Source of the DNA: an uncultured Eubacteriales bacterium
Lineage (GTDB): Bacteria; Bacillota; Clostridia; Oscillospirales; Acutalibacteraceae
Length of the DNA stretch: 17,874 bases
Assembly (NCBI GenBank): GCA_900319615.1
Contig: ONPE01000017.1
Location: 1-17,874 of the forward strand
Reading direction: 5' to 3'
Part shown: piece after piece, positions 11,337-16,341 of the stretch
Layout of the letters: every line of letters begins with the position of its first letter
How positions within the stretch are numbered: position 1 is the stretch's first letter
The notes under the pieces: model-generated
Seen by the model: only the letters and a program-made list of their open reading frames with translations
Told to the model about the DNA's origin: nothing
Database searches by the model: none
Program-made: the position numbers and the translations under genes

Positions 11337-12302
11337 ATGTCTAAATCATTAGCAGTATTGACCAGCGGCGGCGACGCCCCGGGTATGAACGCGGCAGTCA
11401 GAGCGGTAGTAAGAGCCGGTATCTACAACGGCTTCAAGGTCTACGGCGTCTACAAGGGCTACAACGGTCTCTTGAACGGCGACGTAAAGGAAATGAACCT
11501 GCGCTCCGTATCCGATATCCTCAGCCGCGGCGGCACCATCCTTTACACCGCCCGCAGTAAAAAATTCATGCAGCCCGAGTATCAGCAGCAGGCGGCGGAC
11601 TTCTGCCGTTCTCTTGATATCGAAGGTCTGGTAGTAGTAGGCGGCGACGGTTCCTTCCGCGGAGCCAGGGCGCTTTCAAACCTCGGCATCCCCTGTGTGG
11701 CTCTGCCCGGCACCATCGACAACGATATCGCCTGCTCCGATTATACCATCGGCTTCGATACGGCTATGAATACCGCCGTAGAGATGATAGATAAGATCCG
11801 CGACACCGCACAGAGCCACGACCGCTGCTCGGTAGTAGAGGTCATGGGTCGTCACTGCGGCGACATCGCCCTGCAGACCGGTATCGCTGTAGGCGCTACC
11901 TCCATCATCGTCCCCGAGGTTCCGTATGATGTAGAGAGAGACGTTATCTCCCGCATCTATGAGCAGAAGGATACAGGCAAGAAGCACTTCATCGTCATCG
12001 TAGCCGAGGGCGTAGGCGGCGTACAGGATATTTCCAAGTATATCCAGAACCGCACAGGTATCGAGACCCGCGCGACCATCCTCGGTCACGTACAGCGCGG
12101 CGGTTCGCCCACTCTTCGCGACCGTCTTATGGCTACCAATATGGGCGTAGCGGCTGTCGAGCTGCTCACCAAGGGTATCGGTAACCGCGTTATCGCTTCT
12201 CACGGCGGCGAGATCGTCGATTATGATATCACCGAGGCTCTCAATATGGCCAGAGAATTCGATAATCGCCTGTACGACGTAGCTATGCAGGTGTCTATCT
12301 GA
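11337..12302 (+). CDS. pfkA: ATP-dependent 6-phosphofructokinase
   Basis: A 321-residue PfkA, the standard bacterial length (E. coli 320), phosphorylating fructose 6-phosphate in glycolysis as a cytoplasmic tetramer. Seen: the opening LTSGGDAPGMNAAVRAVVR, the ATP-site GGDGS at 102-106 (Gly after Asp, as in ATP-using rather than PPi-using enzymes), catalytic PGTIDNDI with D128 as the proton acceptor, EVMGRHCGDIA, and ILGHVQRGG. A strong AAAGGAGG ribosome site lies 7 nt before the ATG. It has its own promoter with a palindrome over the -10 box, pointing to regulated transcription separate from dnaE. Codon choice is rich in GTA/GGC and very uniform, as expected for a highly expressed gene. Confidence 0.97.
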   Translation: MSKSLAVLTSGGDAPGMNAAVRAVVRAGIYNGFKVYGVYKGYNGLLNGDVKEMNLRSVSDILSRGGTILYTARSKKFMQPEYQQQAADFCRSLDIEGLVVVGGDGSFRGARALSNLGIPCVALPGTIDNDIACSDYTIGFDTAMNTAVEMIDKIRDTAQSHDRCSVVEVMGRHCGDIALQTGIAVGATSIIVPEVPYDVERDVISRIYEQKDTGKKHFIVIVAEGVGGVQDISKYIQNRTGIETRATILGHVQRGGSPTLRDRLMATNMGVAAVELLTKGIGNRVIASHGGEIVDYDITEALNMAREFDNRLYDVAMQVSI

Positions 12303-12328
12303 TATCCTCGTTTAGATTTGGATAAGTA

Positions 12329-13648
12329 ATGGGTATAAAATATTTTTATGATTTCTGTTTGACGGGATACGATAATACCGATCTCTCGTCTGACATTCTG
12401 GCGGAGGTTCGCAGGAGCTTTTTTGACAGCGGCAAACGTATCCGCGACCGCATCACCGTCGACAGTCAGGGCGAAGCTCTTTTCTACGAGTACACGCTTG
12501 AAAAGGACAGACCGCTCAAGTGGACTGTGAAGGATGCTGCAGGCACGGTCTTGCAGGAGGTCGTGGCGGCTGAGGACGGCAGATACCGCCTGTGCTTCTA
12601 CAAGGATCAGGCGCTCGTTAAACGGATGCTGTTCAGCAAGCTGCATACGCTGCTCAGGGTCGAATACATCGACGCGTCGGGTACGGTGTGTGCTTCGATA
12701 GAGCCGCGCAAGGCTCGCAGAGGCTTATGCCTGCTGTACACCGATACAAAGCTCCCCGAGCCCGTGATACTCTCTGAGGCGCCCGAGGTTCCTGACGAGA
12801 ACACAGCGAAAAAGGTGAGTGACGGATTCACCGATCACTCGGCCGTCGCCGCTACCAACGAGGGTATAGTGTATTATCTCAGCCCCTCGCAGGAGGCGGC
12901 TTTCAGAGCTTTCGTCCGTCAGACTGAGCAGGAGCTTATCGACGAAGCCAAGGAGTGCTTTGTTGACGAATCGCCCCTGTTCGATAAGATAAACGTCAAG
13001 GATTTCAACGTAAAGCGCAATCTTTCGTCGGCTCTCGATATCACCAAGGCTGCAGCCTTCGGCGAGACGCCTTCCGATGAAGTCGCCGAACCCGAGATCG
13101 AAGCCGATATCGAAGAAACAGAGATCGCCGAGACATACGAAGAGATCCCGGAAATCACAGAAGAGGAGGCTGTCAGCATGGCTGTGAAGCCCGATAAAGA
13201 GATCATCGCCGACGGCGCCGTGTACAGCTATTACGGCGAGCTCGACGGAAACGGCGAACGCTCCGGCTACGGCAGGACTGTCACCGATCTCGGTACAACC
13301 GCATATGAGGGTCAGTATCTTCACGACAAGCGCTCCGGCAAGGGCTCCTACTTTTATAAGGACGGCACCCTGTGCTACACCGGTGATTGGGTCGAGAACG
13401 CACGTCACGGCGTTGGCGTGGGAATAAGCGCGCGTGACGGCTCTATGCACGTAGGCCGCTGGAGCAATAACAAGCCCGAGGGCAACGGCGTCCGTATCAC
13501 CGCGGACGGTAATGTCCGCTTTGTCTGCAAGGAGCTCTCCGACGGCGGTACCGTGCTGATGAATCATCAGGACGACCTGATCTCCAAGTACGACGATCAG
13601 GGCAAAAAAATCGCAGAGAAGCTCGTTTCATTAACGGATTTTGAATAG
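12329..13648 (+). CDS. Conserved protein of unknown function with C-terminal MORN-like repeats
   Basis: A 439-residue soluble protein with no signal peptide. Residues 1 to about 145 form a domain I do not recognise (MGIKYFYDFCLTGYDNTD..., beta-rich, with an RRGLCLLYTDTKLP end). The middle (about 150-250) is mixed helical, followed by a strongly acidic Glu/Ile-rich linker at about 252-285. Residues about 298-390 hold MORN-like repeats: YYGELDGNGERSGYGR, YEGQYLHDKRSGKGSYFY, YTGDWVENARHGVGVG, HVGRWSNNKPEGNGVR. MORN units often bind lipid or protein partners, but no function can be assigned. It lies 26 nt after pfkA with a weak GGATAAG ribosome site, so it is probably cotranscribed. It ends in a genuine TAG, followed by a terminator hairpin. 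Confidence 0.85.
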   Translation: MGIKYFYDFCLTGYDNTDLSSDILAEVRRSFFDSGKRIRDRITVDSQGEALFYEYTLEKDRPLKWTVKDAAGTVLQEVVAAEDGRYRLCFYKDQALVKRMLFSKLHTLLRVEYIDASGTVCASIEPRKARRGLCLLYTDTKLPEPVILSEAPEVPDENTAKKVSDGFTDHSAVAATNEGIVYYLSPSQEAAFRAFVRQTEQELIDEAKECFVDESPLFDKINVKDFNVKRNLSSALDITKAAAFGETPSDEVAEPEIEADIEETEIAETYEEIPEITEEEAVSMAVKPDKEIIADGAVYSYYGELDGNGERSGYGRTVTDLGTTAYEGQYLHDKRSGKGSYFYKDGTLCYTGDWVENARHGVGVGISARDGSMHVGRWSNNKPEGNGVRITADGNVRFVCKELSDGGTVLMNHQDDLISKYDDQGKKIAEKLVSLTDFE

Positions 13649-13670
13649 TTTTCCAATATCGTTACATACT

Positions 13671-13702
13671 ATTACCGTCGCTGTATGCGGCGGTAATTTT
13701 TT
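13671..13702 (+). terminator. Terminator-like hairpin between the MORN gene and the lipoprotein gene
   Basis: TTACCGTCGC (13672-13681) pairs with GCGGCGGTAA (13687-13696) with one G-U pair and loop TGTAT, then six Ts (13697-13702). It ends only 2 nt before the AAGGAG ribosome site of the next gene, so that gene needs read-through or a promoter overlapping the MORN 3' end (a weak TTGAAT 13641 / CATACT 13665 pair exists). Confidence 0.85.
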
Positions 13703-13718
13703 GTAAGGAGAACTGTTG

Positions 13719-14054
13719 ATGAAAAGATTATTATTTTTGCTGTGTTCGGCTGTACTGACGTCCGCTATGCTTACGGCTTGCATGGGCGGCGCTGCGAGCA
13801 CACCTACACGCACGCCTGCCGAGCCGCCTACGCTCCGTATGACCCCTACCGAGAAGCCCGAAAAGCCAACCGAAAAGCCTACCGACGTCGTCAGAGAGAT
13901 TATGACCGAGGTGCAGGAGAACGTAGAGAGCATGATCGACAACGGTGAAGTCTCGGACGGCGACGGTAACGTCGGCATAGCCGAGAACAATGACGGCGAC
14001 GGAAATATCGACCGGAACGCCGCGGACGATGATAACATAGCCGGTAATGAATAA
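13719..14054 (+). CDS. Small secreted lipoprotein of unknown function
   Basis: A 111-residue protein with a classic lipoprotein signal: MKRLLFLLCSAVLTSAMLTAC, lipobox LTAC with the lipidated cysteine at C21. After cleavage comes a Thr/Pro/Lys-Glu linker (TPTRTPAEPP... TEKPEKPTEKP, about 28-55), a short amphipathic helix (VVREIMTEVQENVESMI, 57-73), and an acidic tail with two back-to-back 12-residue units containing DGDGN (78-89 and 90-101). It should sit on the outer face of the membrane. I choose ATG 13719 (AAGGAG 8 nt upstream) over the adjacent TTG 13716. It follows a terminator-like hairpin closely and is capped by a second hairpin at its stop. No family was recognised. Confidence 0.8.
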   Translation: MKRLLFLLCSAVLTSAMLTACMGGAASTPTRTPAEPPTLRMTPTEKPEKPTEKPTDVVREIMTEVQENVESMIDNGEVSDGDGNVGIAENNDGDGNIDRNAADDDNIAGNE

Positions 14055-14076
14055 AGCAGGCACGAAGCCTGCTTTA
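14052..14076 (+). terminator. Hairpin over the lipoprotein stop codon, probable terminator
   Basis: A perfect 10-bp stem TAAAGCAGGC (14052-14061) / GCCTGCTTTA (14067-14076) with loop ACGAA, beginning with the TAA stop itself. The T-run is short on both strands, so it may act weakly in either direction. Confidence 0.65.
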
Positions 14077-14149
14077 CATATTATTTACTTTTTGCGCCGA
14101 ATAATTGTATGTCAATAATATAGACGTTTTGAAATATATTATCTCAATT

Positions 14150-14184
14150 ACGTTTATGTATGGAGTATTAAGACTCACGCGTCA
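14150..14184. repeat. Diverged 35-bp direct repeat, copy 1
   Basis: It matches 14252-14286 at 30 of 35 positions in the same orientation, with starts 102 bp apart. Both lie in the 242-nt convergent gap between the lipoprotein gene and sigE, in which no coding signal was seen. Confidence 0.65.
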
Positions 14185-14251
14185 AATCCACAGATCAAGA
14201 CATAAAAAGAATATAAAACATTGTGATCGATGAAAGTTAATTATCGTTTAT

Positions 14252-14286
14252 ACGTTGATGTATGGCGTACTAAGACGCGCGCGTCA
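14252..14286. repeat. Diverged 35-bp direct repeat, copy 2
   Basis: This is the second copy of the 14150-14184 repeat. Its right end merges into the GC-rich hairpin at 14274-14298. Confidence 0.65.
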
Positions 14287-14298
14287 GAAGCGCGCGTC
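14274..14298 (-). terminator. Strong GC hairpin at the sigE 3' end, possible terminator
   Basis: A perfect 9-bp stem GACGCGCGC (14274-14282) / GCGCGCGTC (14290-14298) with a 7-nt loop. It overlaps the sigE stop codon (14297-14299 on the minus strand). No clean T-run follows on the minus strand, so it may be a transcript-end stabiliser rather than a classical terminator. Confidence 0.45.
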
Positions 14299-14998
14299 AG
14301 ATTACTTTTTCTAGATCATCCTTTAGTTTGCCGATGATCTTTTTCTCCAGCCTCGAGATATACGACTGCGATATCCCCAACAGATCAGCGACCTGCTTTT
14401 GGGTATGCTCGCGGTTGCCGTTGAGCCCGAAGCGCAGCTCCATTATCATGGCTTCTCTTGTGTTAAGGCGGCTGACAGCCTCGAGCAGCTGGCTGCGCTC
14501 GACCTCCTGCTCGATATCGGCGCTGACGGTATCGTTATCGCTGCCGAGGATATCGCAAAGCAGCAGCTCGTTGCCGTCCCAGTCGGTGGAGAGGGGCTCC
14601 TCTATTGATATCTCATATTTGTTCTGCGCTGTTTTTCTCAGGAACATGAGTATCTCGTTCTCAATACAGCGCGAAGCGTAGGTGGCGAGCTTGATGTTGC
14701 GGTCGGGTGAAAAGGTGTTGACAGCCTTTATCAGCCCGATCGTGCCGATGGAGATCAGATCCTCGATGCCTACGTTGCTGTTCTCGAACTTTTTCGCTAT
14801 GTATACGACCAAACGCAGATTATGTACTATCAGCGGTTCGCGAGCCTTTTCGTCGCCGTCTTGTATCTGGCGCATTATCAGCTCTTCTTCGGCTTTGGTG
14901 AGGGGAGGGGGCAAGGCTCCTGAGCTGTTGATGTAGTATACGCTGTTTGACAGCAGGATGAAGCGTAGCTTGAAAAGAATGTTTCTGAGTAACTGCAT
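14297..14998 (-). CDS. sigE: RNA polymerase sporulation sigma factor SigE (pro-sigma-E)
   Basis: A 233-residue sigma-70 family factor very close to B. subtilis pro-sigma-E (239 aa), the early mother-cell sporulation sigma. The N-terminal prosequence region (KLRFILLSNSVYYINSSGALPPPL) resembles the segment cut by SpoIIGA around the VYYI block. Region 2 is seen as NLRLVVYIAKKFENSNVGIEDLISIGTIGLIKA and KLATYASRCIENEILMFLR (promoter melting and -10 contacts), and region 4 as TQKQVADLLGISQSYISRLEKKI (helix-turn-helix, -35 contact). An AAGGTGA ribosome site overlaps the spoIIGA stop 5 nt upstream, so the two genes are one operon. The usual downstream partner sigG is absent; the next gene is convergent. 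Confidence 0.96.
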   Translation of the reverse strand: MQLLRNILFKLRFILLSNSVYYINSSGALPPPLTKAEEELIMRQIQDGDEKAREPLIVHNLRLVVYIAKKFENSNVGIEDLISIGTIGLIKAVNTFSPDRNIKLATYASRCIENEILMFLRKTAQNKYEISIEEPLSTDWDGNELLLCDILGSDNDTVSADIEQEVERSQLLEAVSRLNTREAMIMELRFGLNGNREHTQKQVADLLGISQSYISRLEKKIIGKLKDDLEKVI

Positions 14999-15002
14999 TA
15001 TA

Positions 15003-15789
15003 TCACCTTATCAAATCCGGATTAATTATGGCGTGGAAATCTGAATCAAGCTTCGGCGCGGCGGCTATGTATACAGGCAGCTGCGCCGACTTTTTGTCTA
15101 TGAGAACTTTTTGCGCGGGTACAGCCGTCAGATATGACGAGCCTGATACCGTGGTGTAGGGGATTATCCTCTTGGGTAGGCTTTTATCAGGCGTGAATAC
15201 GCTGCTGTCGGCGATTATCACCGGCGCTCCCGAAAAGGGCTCGGTCAGATTACAGCCCGTGTCTATTTTGCCTATGCAGGAGTAATCACTGCCGCCTACC
15301 GTGAAGCTGAGCGGCACTATGGTCGACCTGAACCTTTCGCGGAATATCCTCGCGCATATGAGCAGCAACAGATATATCACTGCGGTCAGTCCTAAAAGCA
15401 GCAGAGGATCCGTGCGGAAATAAGGAACGTCGTTGATTATCACCAAATCCGGCGGCTTGAATATCTGACGGAAAAGTATCAGCCCACCGCAGTACAGCAG
15501 AGATACGCACATCGTCATCAGCATAGCCTTTAAATATGCTTTGACGCCGTGAAAGCCGAAGACGATGGATGTTATGACCGCCGATGATACCGCTTTGATG
15601 AAGAAGAGGAACAGCGGACTGTCGAGGTCGATGAATACGGTCAGCCAGCGAGAACAGCGCGCCTGTAAAAGCACCGGCAAGCAGCCGCCACAGCCTGCAC
15701 CGGCGTTTCAGCAGCGCATCGGCTGTAGCAAGTATCGCGTAGTTCAGTATCGTGTTGATAAATATGAGTACATCAATGTAAATAACCAC
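15003..15789 (-). pseudogene. spoIIGA: Sporulation sigma-E processing peptidase SpoIIGA, frameshifted
   Basis: SpoIIGA is the membrane aspartyl protease that removes the pro-sequence of sigma-E. The first frame starts at GTG 15789 (VVIYIDVLIFINTILNY..., family-typical start) and runs to GALFSL; the next frame continues TVFIDLDSPLFLFF... to the TGA at 15003-15005. The junction is GCTGGCTG on the coding strand (15642-15649): removing four bases, or one G, gives GALFSL(L)TVFID, as expected for the family. The N-terminal half is several membrane helices; the C-terminal protease domain has the catalytic aspartate in IDTGCNLTEPFSGAPV (codon 15263-15261, about residue 175) and RIIPYTTVSG. The corrected length is about 260 residues, somewhat shorter than B. 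subtilis (309). No strong ribosome site precedes the GTG. Confidence 0.9.
15642..15649 (-). repeat. GCTG doubled (or +1) at the spoIIGA frameshift
   Basis: The coding strand reads GCTGGCTG exactly where the two spoIIGA frames meet. Deleting one GCTG unit or one G restores a family-like sequence; which is right cannot be told from this sequence alone. Confidence 0.75.
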
Positions 15790-15812
15790 GGGTCTATTAT
15801 CTCACAATCCCT

Positions 15813-15835
15813 ATGCGGTTACTGTCAAACCGCAT
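15813..15835. promoter_or_regulatory. Perfect 8-bp inverted repeat at the expected spoIIGA transcription start
   Basis: ATGCGGTT (15813-15820) and AACCGCAT (15828-15835) flank the 7-nt ACTGTCA. It sits just downstream of the minus-strand TATAAT at 15845-15840, so it could be an operator over the spoIIGA start or a hairpin at the 5' end of its mRNA. Confidence 0.5.
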
Positions 15836-15839
15836 TTGC

Positions 15840-15845
15840 ATTATA
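15840..15845 (-). promoter_or_regulatory. Candidate -10 box for spoIIGA-sigE
   Basis: The minus strand reads a perfect TATAAT about 50 nt before the spoIIGA GTG. No good -35 hexamer lies 16-18 bp upstream, which would fit an activator-dependent (Spo0A-type) promoter, but no convincing Spo0A box could be assigned. Confidence 0.4.
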
Positions 15846-15904
15846 TTGTAAAATCAAAGAGTATTGGGAGATAGCCTATAACAAAGCGTTTTTGAACGTT
15901 ATTA

Positions 15905-15920
15905 TTTGTCAATTAACAAA
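15905..15920. promoter_or_regulatory. 16-bp near-perfect inverted repeat upstream of the ntpF promoter
   Basis: TTTGTCAATTAACAAA is palindromic except for one base pair. It lies 16 bp before the ntpF -35 box and upstream of the spoIIGA promoter on the other strand. The half-sites resemble Rex half-sites (TTGTTAA/TTAACAA) but without the usual 4-bp spacer, so that assignment is not made. Confidence 0.4.
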
Positions 15921-15936
15921 AAATAGCAAAATATAT

Positions 15937-15965
15937 TTGACTATTGCGTATTTTTGGTTTATTAT
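15937..15965 (+). promoter_or_regulatory. Sigma-A type promoter for the ntpF-ntpI operon
   Basis: TTGACT (15937-15942), 17 bp, then TATTAT (15960-15965), each 5 of 6 to consensus. The start is expected near 15972, about 25 nt before the ntpF ATG. Confidence 0.75.
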
Positions 15966-15996
15966 ATTAGGGATAACGCAATATGGTGGTGAAAAA

Positions 15997-16308
15997 ATGG
16001 CCGTTTCCACAATAGATAGAGTCAGAGAGGCAGAACTCAAGGCTAACGAAGCCCGCGATGAGGCCGAGCTCAAGGCTCGCGAGATCGTGTCGAACGCAGA
16101 GGCGGAAGCCGATAGGATCGTCGCTCAGGCGAAGGCTCAGGCCGACGACCTCGACAAACGCGCTTGCGATGAGGCAAAGCAGCGCGCGGATGTGATAGTC
16201 CGTGAGCGCAGGGAGCAGGCACAGGCTGAGGCTCAGGCTCTGACCGAAAAGACTCTCAAATTAAAGCAGAACGTCATCAATAAACTTATAAGAGAAACTT
16301 TAGTATAA
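15997..16308 (+). CDS. ntpF: V/A-type ATPase peripheral-stalk subunit (NtpF/AhaH, subunit G/H-like)
   Basis: A 103-residue protein, nearly all charged alpha-helix and coiled coil with Ala/Glu/Arg repeats (AELKANEARDEAELKAREIVSNAEAEADRI... in pieces), ending KLKQNVINKLIRETLV. This is the pattern of the small peripheral-stalk subunit that pairs with subunit E and braces the V1 head against subunit I. The start is ATG 15997, preceded by GGTGGTG; the frame is open further upstream but lacks coding character across the promoter. The neighbour ntpI begins 33 nt later, matching the ntpFIK order known from Enterococcus hirae. Without that neighbour the composition alone would be weak evidence, since many coiled-coil proteins look similar. 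Confidence 0.85.
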   Translation: MAVSTIDRVREAELKANEARDEAELKAREIVSNAEAEADRIVAQAKAQADDLDKRACDEAKQRADVIVRERREQAQAEAQALTEKTLKLKQNVINKLIRETLV

Positions 16309-16341
16309 GATAAACCGTTTACCGGCAGTAAGGAGGGCATT

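Noticed and set aside
14077..14296. A small RNA gene or CRISPR array in the convergent gap
   Set aside because: Only two diverged repeat copies are present, with no regular spacers, and no clear promoter with a matching terminator was found.
15905..15920. Canonical Rex site
   Set aside because: The half-sites are adjacent rather than separated by four bases, and one half has a mismatch; kept only as an unassigned inverted repeat.
15565..15996. Upstream extension of the ntpF open frame
   Set aside because: It would run through the spoIIGA 5' end, the divergent promoters and the inverted repeats; ATG 15997 has a ribosome site and begins the coiled-coil protein.
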